This document shows positions 16,685-25,246 of a stretch of DNA of 48,477 nt, in pieces. Both the position numbers and the translations under genes were made by a program. This stretch comes from Spirochaetales bacterium (GTDB lineage Bacteria; Spirochaetota; Spirochaetia; DSM-2461), in contig JAQQAM010000070.1 in assembly GCA_028532905.1 (NCBI GenBank), positions 1 to 48,477 on the forward strand. Reading direction: 5' to 3'. The notes beneath the pieces were generated by a model, which was not told where the DNA came from, ran no database searches, and was given only the letters and a program-made list of their open reading frames with translations. The stretch's first letter is position 1. Each line of letters opens with the position of its first letter.

Positions 16685-17886
16685 GTATCAGAACTATTGC
16701 AGCAGGACTGGCTCTTTTACTATGTTGCCTGTCTCTTCAGGCTCAGGAGACCGGTACCGGAACCGCAGACTTACAGAACCGGGTTCTTACGGTTTTTCAT
16801 TTTGTGAATACCAGAGCCTCTGAAGAGGATCAGTGGATGAGCCGTGCCTTTGCCGACGGCCTGAATACCCGCCTGGCGTCTTCGGGGATCACTCTGGTGG
16901 AGCGGGAAGATCTGGAAAAGGTGCTTAAAGAACAGAAGCTGGGACTGGCAGGTATTACCGATGATTCTACAGCTTTGGAACTTGGAAAAATCCTGAATGC
17001 CACAGATCTGGTTCAGGGGAGTTATATCGTTCTGGACGGCCGGATCAAGGCCGATGTACGGGTCACGGACAGCGAGAAAGGGGAAATCCTGTTTGCCGTC
17101 AGCAAAGAGGCCACCCTTGCGGAGTACTTTGATCTTGAGAGTTCACTGGCCCTCTCTCTGGGAGGATATTACGGATTTGCCCCCGGGGATAAAGGGGTTT
17201 CCTCCTCCCGGGATGCCCTCAGACTCTACTACAAAGGGCTGGTTTCCCTGGATGAACAGGCCTATGAGAGGGCTTCGGATGCCTTTACCGCGGCTCTGGC
17301 TCTTGACCCCGAGTTTCTGGCTCCCCGGGACAGCCTGGAGGACAGCTACCGCTTTCTGAAGGAATTCAGAAAGGCCCGTTATCAGCGGGAAGTGAACGTT
17401 TTGTACAGAAGGCTGAAGAATCTTCTGGACCGGGCTTATGCGGAGCCTTTTGTGAACTGGGCCGACCAGCTGACCGAGGCCGCCATGGCGGGACACAATG
17501 TTACTGTGATTACCAATATGGCTCAGGAAAATCCCGAGATGACCTGGGGGACGACCAAGGCCGAGGTTCTGTGGCATGCCCAGAATGTGATGCTTGAGAT
17601 TGCCGATTATTCTCTGGAACATTTTGATGATGAGGAAGAAGCATCCCGTATGTTTGACCGGGTCATTGCTGTGTCCAGAACCGCCCAGGTTGAAATGAAG
17701 GACGATCCCTTTCTTCCGGAACTGATTTATCAGGAACTTCTGACCCGGTATTATATGGACGACTGGGACACTATGATTACCCTCTGTGAAACTCTGATGT
17801 TCGGATGGCCGGATTACAGAATGATGTGGGCCATTGAAGATTTTTATGAAACCGCTGTGGAGGAGTTGGAAAACTTTCAGGACTGA
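16681..17886 (+). CDS. Exported FlgO/CsgG-like protein with a TPR-type C-terminus
   Basis: The product has 401 residues with a signal peptide (about 1-21, LQAQE). The N-terminal domain at about 30-160 has the FlgO/TolB-N/CsgG-like pattern: LTVFHFVNT, FADGLNTRLASSGITLVERED, LEKVLKEQKLGLAGI, GKILNATDLVQGSYIVLDGRI. A TPR-like unit follows at about 180-225 (YYKGLVSLDEQAYERASDAF TAALALDP), and the rest is helical. FlgO-domain proteins are periplasmic or outer-membrane and often structural or secretion-associated. It overlaps the lipoprotein gene by 4 bases. Its last 10 bases overlap the convergent flavin-reductase gene. A second FlgO-like protein is encoded at 37.8-39.1 kb. Confidence 0.7.
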   Translation: MSIRTIAAGLALLLCCLSLQAQETGTGTADLQNRVLTVFHFVNTRASEEDQWMSRAFADGLNTRLASSGITLVEREDLEKVLKEQKLGLAGITDDSTALELGKILNATDLVQGSYIVLDGRIKADVRVTDSEKGEILFAVSKEATLAEYFDLESSLALSLGGYYGFAPGDKGVSSSRDALRLYYKGLVSLDEQAYERASDAFTAALALDPEFLAPRDSLEDSYRFLKEFRKARYQREVNVLYRRLKNLLDRAYAEPFVNWADQLTEAAMAGHNVTVITNMAQENPEMTWGTTKAEVLWHAQNVMLEIADYSLEHFDDEEEASRMFDRVIAVSRTAQVEMKDDPFLPELIYQELLTRYYMDDWDTMITLCETLMFGWPDYRMMWAIEDFYETAVEELENFQD

Positions 17887-18482
17887 TTTCTTTTGGGCCT
17901 GGCTTTCTTCTTCTTTTTCTTTTTTCTGATGGAATATCCGAAATGTCCCAGGGGCGGTTTCAGACCGCAGTATTTTCCATGGGAACTGGCAATCAGGCCG
18001 GCTTTATGCATATCAAAGGCTCCGCTTTCACCGTCCAGATAGCGGTCATCCACACTCACGGACAGAACTTCTGCCAGAAACATGTCATGGCTTCCCAGTT
18101 CCTTTATTTCCAGAACCCGGCACTCTATGGCTACGGGGCATTCGGAAACAAGGGGCGCTTTCACAACAGAGGCCTTCAGGGGCGTCAGTCCGCACTCTTT
18201 GAATTTGTTGAAATCCCTCCCTGATTTTACACCGCACCAGTCGGTGGCCCTGGCTGTTTTCTCGGTGCTGAGATTGATGACAAATTCTTTTTCTCTGGAG
18301 ATGATCTGATGGGAGAGTCTCTCTTTTCTCAGGGAGATGTAGCACAGGGGAGGATTGGTGCAGACTGTTCCGGTCCATGAGACGGTTATAAGGTTGTAAT
18401 CTTCTTCCCTGCTGCCGCAGCTCACCAGAGCCGCCGGTACGGGGTAGACCATATTCCCCGCTTTCCAGTTCACCCGTCCCAT
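17877..18482 (-). CDS. Flavin reductase-like / flavoredoxin-family FMN protein
   Basis: The product has 201 residues with the FMN-binding split-barrel pattern: YPVPAALVSCG, NLITVSWTGTVCTNPPLCYI (FMN phosphate region), and EFVINLSTEKTARATDWCGVKSGRDFNKF, which resembles flavoredoxin and desulfoferrodoxin-linked proteins. It probably binds FMN and transfers electrons or reduces flavin. The C-terminus ends in an unusual basic run (seven lysines within RKKKKKKKARPKRN). It starts 1 base after the DtxR-type repressor stop, so the two are one operon, and iron-linked redox chemistry such as ferric reduction is a reasonable inference. Confidence 0.82.
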   Translation of the reverse strand: MGRVNWKAGNMVYPVPAALVSCGSREEDYNLITVSWTGTVCTNPPLCYISLRKERLSHQIISREKEFVINLSTEKTARATDWCGVKSGRDFNKFKECGLTPLKASVVKAPLVSECPVAIECRVLEIKELGSHDMFLAEVLSVSVDDRYLDGESGAFDMHKAGLIASSHGKYCGLKPPLGHFGYSIRKKKKKKKARPKRNQS

Positions 18483-18483
18483 A

Positions 18484-19203
18484 TCAGGCGTCTTTGCAGC
18501 ACAGGTATTCGGCGAAGGCGGCAGGAAGGCTGACTGTTCCTCTGTCTGTCATCAGGATGAGTGTGGTTTCCTCCCTGGCGCTTACTGTCAAAGGGGTTCC
18601 GGGAAGCAGGGCGTTTTCATAGCAGAACGGGAGGAGCCCTACTACTGTTTCTCCCAGCTCTGTAATTCTGATCAGAACAAGGGGCTCGTTCAAAGAGGCT
18701 CCGGAAAGGCGCCGGGCATTCAGCAGTTCCTGTTCAATGGCAGAACCCGGAAAGGGATTGCCGTGGGGACAGGTTTCCGGGCGGTTGAAAAACTCGTACA
18801 GGTACTCGGTAAACTCTTCGGATAAAGAAGCCTGCAGTCTCTGTGCCTCATCATCCGACTTGTCCCAGGGATAGGAGAGCTGGGAGATAAGGAGATGCTC
18901 TATCAGGTAGTGCCGGCGCAGAACGGCAAAGGCAAAGCGTTTCCCTTCAAGGGTCAGGTTGATCCCCCCATAGGGGTTCTGCTCGGCCAGACCCAGTTTT
19001 TTGAGTCTCCCGATGGCCTGATTCGCGGCGGGTTTTGAAACACCCAGCTGGCCTGCCAGTACTGTGTTGCCCACTTTCCCGAACTCTCTCTCAATCACTG
19101 TTATTGTGGTCAGATAGTTCAGGGCGGAGGGGAATTGTTTCTGAAGATCCAGAATTTCTTTGTCTGTGATTGTAAAAGGCATATCTTTCCCGCTTTCTGT
19201 CAT
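18484..19203 (-). CDS. DtxR/MntR-family iron-dependent repressor
   Basis: The product has 239 residues. The winged helix-turn-helix occupies about 25-90 (SALNYLTTITVIEREFGKVGNTVLAGQLGVSKPAANQAIGRLKKLGL). A metal-binding and dimerisation helix region follows (about 95-150, RRHYLIEHLLISQLSYPWDKSDDEA). The C-terminal SH3-like FeoA-type domain is at about 165-235. Family members repress iron or manganese uptake genes when metal is bound. Its position, divergent from feoA-feoB with DtxR-box-like sites between, indicates an iron-sensing repressor of feo. It is co-transcribed with the flavin reductase-like gene. Confidence 0.87.
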   Translation of the reverse strand: MTESGKDMPFTITDKEILDLQKQFPSALNYLTTITVIEREFGKVGNTVLAGQLGVSKPAANQAIGRLKKLGLAEQNPYGGINLTLEGKRFAFAVLRRHYLIEHLLISQLSYPWDKSDDEAQRLQASLSEEFTEYLYEFFNRPETCPHGNPFPGSAIEQELLNARRLSGASLNEPLVLIRITELGETVVGLLPFCYENALLPGTPLTVSAREETTLILMTDRGTVSLPAAFAEYLCCKDA

Positions 19204-19237
19204 CTTTCTCTCATTCGCAATACCGGAAAAACCCCGG

Positions 19238-19312
19238 TTAAGTTAGGTTAACTCCTTGACCATGATTATCTTTTTTGGATAAACTGGGCATACTTTAGTT
19301 AGTCTACCATAA
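19238..19312 (+). promoter_or_regulatory. feo promoter flanked by two DtxR/IdeR-box-like operators
   Basis: Compared with the classic 19-base DtxR/IdeR box, 19238-19256 matches about 13 positions and 19294-19312 matches about 14 by eye. A promoter lies between: TTGACC (19256-19261), 17-base gap, ATAAAC (19279-19284). A repressor on both sites would block polymerase. The left site may also serve the divergent repressor promoter. Confidence 0.6.
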
Positions 19313-19353
19313 TTATGAAAGACAGAACTTTATGACAGGTCAGGAGAAACCCT

Positions 19354-19596
19354 TTGACAACCAGTATAACAAAATTATCAGAGATTCCGAAAGGGAGTCA
19401 GTTCATAATAAAAGGATTTGAAAATCAGGATTCCGAGTATGCCGAAAAGCTCCTGAAAATGGGCTTTGTGGAAGGCACCGTGGTAGAGCGCACCAGTGCG
19501 GATATCAGCGACCCCATGGTTTTCAGCCTGCGCCACTGCCGGGTGGCACTGCGGAAAAAAGAAGCCGCAGAGATCCTGGTCAAGACAGATATGTAA
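19354..19596 (+). CDS. feoA: Ferrous iron transport accessory protein FeoA (TTG start)
   Basis: The product has 80 residues and the SH3-like FeoA fold: LSEIPKGSQFIIKG, AEKLLKMGFVEGTVVER, VFSLRHCRVALRKKEAAEILV. FeoA is a small cytoplasmic partner of FeoB. The start is a TTG at 19354, placed 7 bases after AGGAG; the only nearby ATG (19332) is out of frame. It is separated from feoB by 11 bases and expected to be co-transcribed from the DtxR-controlled promoter. Confidence 0.9.
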   Translation: MTTSITKLSEIPKGSQFIIKGFENQDSEYAEKLLKMGFVEGTVVERTSADISDPMVFSLRHCRVALRKKEAAEILVKTDM

Positions 19597-19607
19597 GGAC
19601 AGATTCA

Positions 19608-21731
19608 GTGAATTTAAATAAGATTGCCATCGCAGGTATTCCCAACTGCGGAAAAACAACCCTCTTTAATGAGTTGACCGGTTCCCGGCAGAAGGTCGGT
19701 AACTGGCCCGGTGTTACAGTTGAAAAAGTAGAAGGCTCCATGACCTTTATGGGAAAGAAAGTCACTGTGATTGACCTTCCCGGTACTAATAATCTCAGCC
19801 CCGATACAGAAGATCAGAAGGTTGCCGAGAAGGCCATCCGGGAGCAGGAGCATGATCTGATTATCAATGTGGTTGATGCTTCGAACCTGTCCAGAAACCT
19901 TTTTCTCACAAAAGACCTTCTGGCCAGAACTCCCCATGTTGTTGTTTTCCTGAACATGGTGGATATGGCGGAACAGGAGGGAATGCGGATTGATAAGGCC
20001 GCTCTGGCAGAAGAGCTGGGTGTACCTGTTATTACGGTCATTTCGGTGGATGCCCAGTCGGTGAAAAATGCGGTCTCTGTTCTGGAAAAGGCCATTGCCA
20101 GAGATCCGGAGTTTCTGCATAACAAAAAGGAAGCCTCTGCCTTCCTGAATTTGTCAGCAAACGATGCCTACTCCCGTATTGATGCAATCTGTGACAAGGT
20201 CATTACCTACTCCACTAAAGAGAAAGAGAGTCTGACCGACCGGATCGACAAGGTGGTAATGAATAAATATGCCTCCATTCCGATCTTTTTCCTGTCCATG
20301 CTTGTCACCTTCTGGCTGGCCATTGGGGTCGGCTCCATATTTATAGATTTCTTTGATATTCTGGCGGGGCTGGTTTTTGTGGATATTCCTTCCCAGCTGC
20401 TGGGGCTTATAGGAGCTCCCGACTGGCTGACCGTTTTTCTGGCCGGTGGTGTGGGGGCAGGTATTCAGACTGTTGCCACCTTTATCCCGGTTGTCTTCTT
20501 TATGTTTTTCACAATTGCCATACTGGAAGATATCGGGTACATGGCCCGGATCGGAGTTGTTGCCGACAGGGTTATGAGAAAAATCGGACTTCCCGGTTCG
20601 GCTTTTATCCCCATGGTTGTCGGGTTTGGATGTACAGTGCCTGCTGTGATGGCCGCCAGAACACTGGGTTCCAAAAGGGACCGGTATATGACCATCTTTA
20701 TGGCTCCTTTTATGTCCTGCGGTGCCAGGCTGCCGGTTTACGCTCTTTTTGCCGCCGCTCTTTATGGAAAATCTTCCGGACTGGTTGTGTTTCTGATCTA
20801 TCTTTCCGGACTGATGATGGCGATTTTTACAGGATTCCTTCTGAAAAACAGTTTGTTCAAAGGAACTCCCTCCTATTTTGTTATGGATCTGCCTTTGTAT
20901 CATACTCCCAAGCTGTCCAATATCCTCAAATCGGCGTGGATCAGGCTCAAGCTCTTTGTGAGAAAGGCCGGAGCTGTTGTAGTTATTGCGGTCTGTATTC
21001 TGGGTGTCTTAAGTTCCATGGGATTCTCCGATGGGAAGCTCACATTCGGGAATGAGGATTCTCAGGAATCTGTTCTGTCCTATGCCGGTAAAGCCCTGTC
21101 TCCTGTCTTTGAGCCCATGGGTGTCAGCAGGGACAACTGGCCTGCTTCTGTGGCTCTCTTTACAGGACTATTTGCCAAGGAAGCCATAGTGGGCACGGTC
21201 AATGCCCTCTACTCTTCCATGGATATGGCTGAATCGGGAGCTGCTGCCGAGAGCGAAGAGGATGAGCTTGATATCTCAGGAGCGGTTGTTGAGGCGTTTA
21301 CTTCGGTAGGAGAAGGGTTTGTGGGAGTATTCGGCACCCTGGATATTCTGGGGGTCGGCCTTGTGACCGAGGAGGAAGAGGTCATAGCCGAAGAGATTGA
21401 ATTGGATACCGCCGTGTTCAGGCATATCTCCCGCAATTTCACACCCGTTTCCGCCTTTGCCTACCTGCTCTTTGTGCTGATGTACTTTCCCTGCCTGGCA
21501 GTTGTGGGTGCGGCCCGTCAGGAGATGGGCGGGTTCTATACGGTAATCCTGGTGAGTTACACGACTCTTCTGGCCTGGGCTGTTTCCACCCTGTTTTATC
21601 AGATTGCAGAAGGACATCATCCTGTTTACGGTATAGCCGCTGCTGCTGTTCTGGGATTCCTTTATCTGGCTCTGGTTCTTCTGGGGAAGAGGGGGCATGA
21701 TATGAAACCCGCCAAAGGCTCTGCGGACTGA
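19608..21731 (+). CDS. feoB: Ferrous iron transporter FeoB (GTG start)
   Basis: The product has 707 residues. The N-terminal G domain has P-loop GIPNCGKTT (about 10-18), switch region NWPGVTVEK, G3 DLPGT (with NNL rather than the usual YSL after it) and G4 NMVD. The membrane domain starts near 218 with Gate-like motifs; GFGCTVPAVMAARTL and FMSCGARLPVYALF carry the conserved cysteines of the transport path. An acidic loop (AAAESEEDELDISG and TEEEEVIAEE) interrupts the C-terminal half. It imports Fe(II) across the inner membrane. The start is GTG at 19608. Its stop abuts the stop of the convergent acyltransferase gene with no spacer. Confidence 0.96.
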   Translation: MNLNKIAIAGIPNCGKTTLFNELTGSRQKVGNWPGVTVEKVEGSMTFMGKKVTVIDLPGTNNLSPDTEDQKVAEKAIREQEHDLIINVVDASNLSRNLFLTKDLLARTPHVVVFLNMVDMAEQEGMRIDKAALAEELGVPVITVISVDAQSVKNAVSVLEKAIARDPEFLHNKKEASAFLNLSANDAYSRIDAICDKVITYSTKEKESLTDRIDKVVMNKYASIPIFFLSMLVTFWLAIGVGSIFIDFFDILAGLVFVDIPSQLLGLIGAPDWLTVFLAGGVGAGIQTVATFIPVVFFMFFTIAILEDIGYMARIGVVADRVMRKIGLPGSAFIPMVVGFGCTVPAVMAARTLGSKRDRYMTIFMAPFMSCGARLPVYALFAAALYGKSSGLVVFLIYLSGLMMAIFTGFLLKNSLFKGTPSYFVMDLPLYHTPKLSNILKSAWIRLKLFVRKAGAVVVIAVCILGVLSSMGFSDGKLTFGNEDSQESVLSYAGKALSPVFEPMGVSRDNWPASVALFTGLFAKEAIVGTVNALYSSMDMAESGAAAESEEDELDISGAVVEAFTSVGEGFVGVFGTLDILGVGLVTEEEEVIAEEIELDTAVFRHISRNFTPVSAFAYLLFVLMYFPCLAVVGAARQEMGGFYTVILVSYTTLLAWAVSTLFYQIAEGHHPVYGIAAAAVLGFLYLALVLLGKRGHDMKPAKGSAD

Positions 21732-22448
21732 TCAGCTGAACAGAGGATCAGTCTCCAGCTCTCTGCTGCCGCCGTTTTCATCGATACAGTTCTGTATCAT
21801 TTCGGCGGCTTTGCTGCACATCAACTCCGCTCTCTTTTTCATAGGTACTGTTTCATCTCCAAAGTCGGCGGGGTAGAGAACCGGCAGGTACTGAATCGTT
21901 ACTCTGGGAAACAGATGGGTGAACCATCTGTGAAGAAACCTTTTATGGAGTATCTGAGCATAGGGCACCACGGGCACATCGTTTTGAATGGCCAGATAAA
22001 AGGCGCCTTTGTGAAAGGGGAGAATGTCCTGGTTTCTGTGCTTCAGCCGTCCTTCGGGAAAAATGGTGACAAAACTGTTCAGTTTCATGGCCTTGGGAAT
22101 GGATGAGGCGATGGACATGGGGTAGCCGTCCCGGATGCCGAAGGCTCCTGTAATCCAGTTGAGCCAGCCCACATCCTTTCTGAGAATATTATTACTCTCC
22201 ACAGCAAACCAGGTCAGCCGGGGCCAGTTGGCTATTCCCGCATAATAGGCATCGATGAACTGGCAGTGGTTTCCCACAATTATGCCCCTTTTTTCATTTT
22301 TCAGATGGGAGAGTCCTCTGATCCGCAGTCCGTAGAGCACTAGGAACAGGGGCCAGGCCAGAATCCAGATGATTGTCTGGGTTATGTGGAGGGTCAGTCT
22401 GTGGGAGAGGCTGTCATCCAGTTCAAAGAGACGGCTGGTATCTTTCAT
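21732..22448 (-). CDS. 1-acyl-sn-glycerol-3-phosphate acyltransferase family protein (PlsC-type)
   Basis: The product has 238 residues. A membrane-associated N-terminus (about 25-42, IIWILAWPLFLVLYGLRI) precedes the acyltransferase core: block I NHCQFID (HX4D, about 80-86) and block III FPEGRLKHR (about 152-160). The family transfers an acyl chain to lysophosphatidic acid or related lysophospholipids at the inner membrane. Exact acceptor is uncertain. It starts directly after the stop of the helical exported protein gene (TAGATG junction), so translation is probably coupled. Confidence 0.85.
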   Translation of the reverse strand: MKDTSRLFELDDSLSHRLTLHITQTIIWILAWPLFLVLYGLRIRGLSHLKNEKRGIIVGNHCQFIDAYYAGIANWPRLTWFAVESNNILRKDVGWLNWITGAFGIRDGYPMSIASSIPKAMKLNSFVTIFPEGRLKHRNQDILPFHKGAFYLAIQNDVPVVPYAQILHKRFLHRWFTHLFPRVTIQYLPVLYPADFGDETVPMKKRAELMCSKAAEMIQNCIDENGGSRELETDPLFS

Positions 22449-23276
22449 CTACTGTCCTTCCGCCGCCAGTTGTTTAAGGCCGTTGAGGTAGATGTTGTGG
22501 GGAAAAATCTCCTCGGCCTTTCCGAGCCAGGAGAGGGCTTCCGATTCCCGCTCGGAGATGATCAGGCCGTAGGCTATTCCCGTATAGATATTGAACAGGT
22601 CTTCTCTGTCGCATCCGGGCCGGGGGATCAGTTCTTCCAGTCTGGCTATGCCCTTGTCCACATTCCCACCGTATGCGGAAGGTGTATATATATCGCTGGC
22701 TCCATCCATAATGATGGACTTGATGTTATCGGGATTAAGCTTGAGGGATTTTTTTAATGTCCGTTTGACGCTCATTCCGTTTTTCAGAGCGTATCCCGGA
22801 GGGCGCATCAGGATCATCTGCCCCTGGACCTCCGAGTACTGCCGGAGCCCCTCGCTGTCGCTGTTTATTTTCAAGTATGCCTCGATGGCCTGCAGGGACC
22901 GGTCATAGTGGTATATTGTTTCATCAATAGCGCTGTAGTGGCGCTTCAGTTTCATATACTTGCCGTTCTGTACGTCGTTATGATGGTTGATAACGGTCTC
23001 CACTTTGTCAAAGGACTGGTAGGCCCGGCCCATCCAGTATTCCAGAAGGGATTCATAGTAGAGGGATTCGCTTTCTTCAAGACTGAGGGTTCTGAACTCT
23101 TTCATCACCTCATCGAATTCGGATTTGATTTCAGAGTCTCCCGTATCCTGGCGGAAGACAATTTCCCTGAAATCCGTAACCAGGGTTTCCGCCTTTTTGA
23201 CTGCTTCAGAGGCATACAGGTGGCTCCCTGCCGTCAGGGTTATCAGCAGGACTGCTGTGCTTAATCTTAAATTCAT
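22449..23276 (-). CDS. Exported helical (TPR-like) protein of unknown function
   Basis: The product has 275 residues with a signal peptide (about 1-23, GSHLYAS). The mature part is almost entirely helical with Tyr-rich helices (SLYYESLLEYWMGRAYQSF, IDETIYHYDRSLQAIEAYLK) and ends in a recognisable tetratricopeptide-like pair (NIYTGIAYGLIISERESEAL, then LGKAEEIFPHN). It presumably mediates protein contacts in the periplasm. It heads an operon with the acyltransferase. Only a weak ribosome-binding sequence precedes the ATG. No named family is recognised. Confidence 0.6.
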   Translation of the reverse strand: MNLRLSTAVLLITLTAGSHLYASEAVKKAETLVTDFREIVFRQDTGDSEIKSEFDEVMKEFRTLSLEESESLYYESLLEYWMGRAYQSFDKVETVINHHNDVQNGKYMKLKRHYSAIDETIYHYDRSLQAIEAYLKINSDSEGLRQYSEVQGQMILMRPPGYALKNGMSVKRTLKKSLKLNPDNIKSIIMDGASDIYTPSAYGGNVDKGIARLEELIPRPGCDREDLFNIYTGIAYGLIISERESEALSWLGKAEEIFPHNIYLNGLKQLAAEGQ

Positions 23277-23478
23277 TTAATTATCCGGTTATTCCTGTTT
23301 TAAAATATTTACCCCTTAAGGGTATATTCAATGGATCAATACTTTTAAATACAACAATGAGAGTAGATGGTTTCATTATACATCCGCAAGTCCCTGCAGC
23401 CGGAAAACAGGGAATTTGAATATTTCCCCTCATCTGATTGTGGTTGGTATAGAGATCAGCCTGAGGGGAGAGGGTTGT
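23277..23478. other. Intergenic stretch without a gene
   Basis: About 200 bases upstream of the exported TPR-like gene. It contains an AT-rich tract and a 10-base palindrome CCCTTAAGGG at about 23313-23323. I see no ORF and no convincing terminator for the broken lipoprotein gene to the right. Confidence 0.4.
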
Positions 23479-23998
23479 TTATTCGTTGACCACTGCCGCT
23501 ATTTCACTGATGTAATAGGTTCCGCTGAATTCGTTGATGCCGTCGATATAGAGGGACGCCGGTTCTTCGGAGACCTGGTAGTTGATGGTTGTTGTGATAT
23601 ATGTACTGTCAGCTTGAGATGTTGCATCAGTTTCACTCAACCCGAAATCCATCAAAGCGCTGATATAATCATTATAATTTAGCCAGCTGCCGTCGTAGTA
23701 TTTGGCTTCCACTTCCATTTCCAGTGTATTGGAGTCCACCTCTGTGATGCTCCCCTGGGTTGTGCCTGTGTAGTCACTGAGATCCGAGCTGCTGCTGAGG
23801 GTTGCCTCTGAAACTTCAAAGGACTGGTCTGAAAGACTCAGTTTCACAATATCCCATGTGGTATCGGCTGTAACTTCTGTGGATCTGAACCAGTCCTGGG
23901 CGTAGGCATATGTTGTATGTGTCTCCTTCAGTCAATTCACAGGATGACAGGATTAGGATTGTCGCAAGCAGTAATGCCGTCAGTATTTTTTTCTTCAT
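23479..23998 (-). pseudogene. Frameshifted lipoprotein gene
   Basis: Starting from ATG at 23998, frame one gives a textbook lipoprotein signal (MKKKILTALLLATILILSSC, Cys20) then ELTEGD, but soon runs into an unrelated tail and a stop at 23816. The adjacent frame reads without a stop from about 23930 (HTTYAYAQDWFRSTEVTAD, then WDIVKLSLSDQSFEVSEA) to 23479. It gives a coherent, acidic Ser/Thr-rich beta-type domain of about 140 residues. The two pieces join if one base is removed (or two added) between about 23915 and 23932. The gene is either a recent pseudogene or carries an assembly error. The function of the intact lipoprotein is unknown. Confidence 0.75.
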
Positions 23999-24110
23999 TA
24001 TATATTCCTCCCGCCGGGTTTACTGAAAGCCGGTCTTTATCTATTAATATATGCAACAATCGGAAGCTTTCCAGTTGTTACTCCGGGATTTTATTTTAGG
24101 AAAATAAAAG

Positions 24111-24139
24111 TGGAAACGTTTGCATTTGTATGCTATAAT
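24111..24139 (+). promoter_or_regulatory. Autoregulated promoter of the LacI-type regulator
   Basis: An operator-like TGGAAACGTTTGCA (24111-24124) covers the -35 position. TATAAT (24134-24139), preceded by TG one base away (extended -10), lies 17 bases downstream. Transcription would begin near 24146, which supports the GTG start at 24176. The operator matches two sites at the ABC-transporter promoter. Confidence 0.65.
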
Positions 24140-24175
24140 TTCCACTTATTGATGGATTTCAAGGCGGATGATAGG

Positions 24176-25147
24176 GTGAGCGGAAAGGTTACAATTAAGG
24201 ATATAGCGGCAAAAGCCGGAGTCGGCATTGGAACAGTTTCCAGAGTTCTGAACAATAGTCCCAATGTCAAGGACAGCACCCGGGAAGAGGTTCTCCGCAT
24301 TGCGAAGGAACTGAACTATGTTCCCAACGGTGCCGCCAGAATGCTTGTCCGCCAGTCCCATTCCACCGCAACAGTCGGCCTTCTGCTGCCGGTTGTGGAG
24401 AACCAGTTCTTCTTTGAGCTGATCAAGCATATTCATGCCTGTCTGAAAAACCATCAATTCAATATTATGATATTCAGTACGGATCACGGACATGAATCTG
24501 TGGTGCACCATATTATAGAGCAGAGGCTGACAGCTGTACTGACTCTGGGGGACCCCCCTCTGACGGCTGCAGAGCAGGAGATCCTGAATTTCCATAAAAT
24601 CCCCTTCCTGTATGTAGATTATCACGATGCCGATTCCAGTTATATAACCTACGACAGTGTGAAGGGAAGCGTTATGGCGGCGGATTATCTTATTTCCAGG
24701 CAGTGTAAGAAAATAATGATGATCGGACTCACCGACAGATCTCAGCAGCAGATTGACCGGTTCCAGGGGTTCCGGAGGCGTGCGGAAGAAACAGGGGGCA
24801 TCCATGTCTCCGAGCTGTGCATCAATTCGGAGGAGGAGTGCTATGATATCAGCCTCTCCCTCCTGAATGATCAGTCTCTGGATGGTATCTTCTACTTCTC
24901 CGATACCCTGGCCTACGGCGGGATACAGGCCCGTATGGAATGCGGACGGGATGTTTCCATAATAGGATACGATGATATCTTCCCCTCGAAATTCATGAAG
25001 CTTTCCACCATCAGGCAGTCTGCGGAGATCCTGGGAACCAGGGCTGCAGAAATGGTTATTGAGATGGTCCGGCAGCGTGAAGACGGTGAAGAGAAGCAGC
25101 TTCTTCAGACTGTTCTTCAGCCGGAGATCATTGACCGAAACAGCTGA
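24176..25147 (+). CDS. LacI-family transcriptional regulator (GTG start)
   Basis: The product has 323 residues from the GTG at 24176. AAGG(CGG) lies 8 bases upstream and a probable transcription start near 24146 argues against the codons at 24110 and 24152. The DNA-binding helix-turn-helix with hinge is at the N-terminus (VTIKDIAAKAGVGIGTVSRVLNN, then LNYVPNGAARMLV). A periplasmic-binding-protein-like effector domain follows (TVGLLLPVVENQFFFELIKH, then ISIIGYDDIFPSKFMKLSTI type ending). It is the likely repressor of itself and the downstream glucoside operon through the shared TGGAAACG operators. The effector is presumably the transported sugar or a product of it. Confidence 0.92.
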   Translation: MSGKVTIKDIAAKAGVGIGTVSRVLNNSPNVKDSTREEVLRIAKELNYVPNGAARMLVRQSHSTATVGLLLPVVENQFFFELIKHIHACLKNHQFNIMIFSTDHGHESVVHHIIEQRLTAVLTLGDPPLTAAEQEILNFHKIPFLYVDYHDADSSYITYDSVKGSVMAADYLISRQCKKIMMIGLTDRSQQQIDRFQGFRRRAEETGGIHVSELCINSEEECYDISLSLLNDQSLDGIFYFSDTLAYGGIQARMECGRDVSIIGYDDIFPSKFMKLSTIRQSAEILGTRAAEMVIEMVRQREDGEEKQLLQTVLQPEIIDRNS

Positions 25148-25246
25148 GTCTGCCTCCTCTCTACAGTCTCTCTTTCCAATTTCATGGAAATTAAATGGAA
25201 TTTCCACAGAACTCTTCCTATACTTTATCCTTGGAGACCGATTTAT

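Noticed and set aside
20154-20903. Minus-strand frame opposite feoB rich in His, Asn and Gly
   Set aside because: Composition reflects the reverse complement of membrane-helix codons; feoB is certain.
24146-25207. 353-codon minus-strand frame opposite the LacI gene
   Set aside because: The LacI protein, its promoter and its ribosome binding site are clear; the reverse frame shows no domain.
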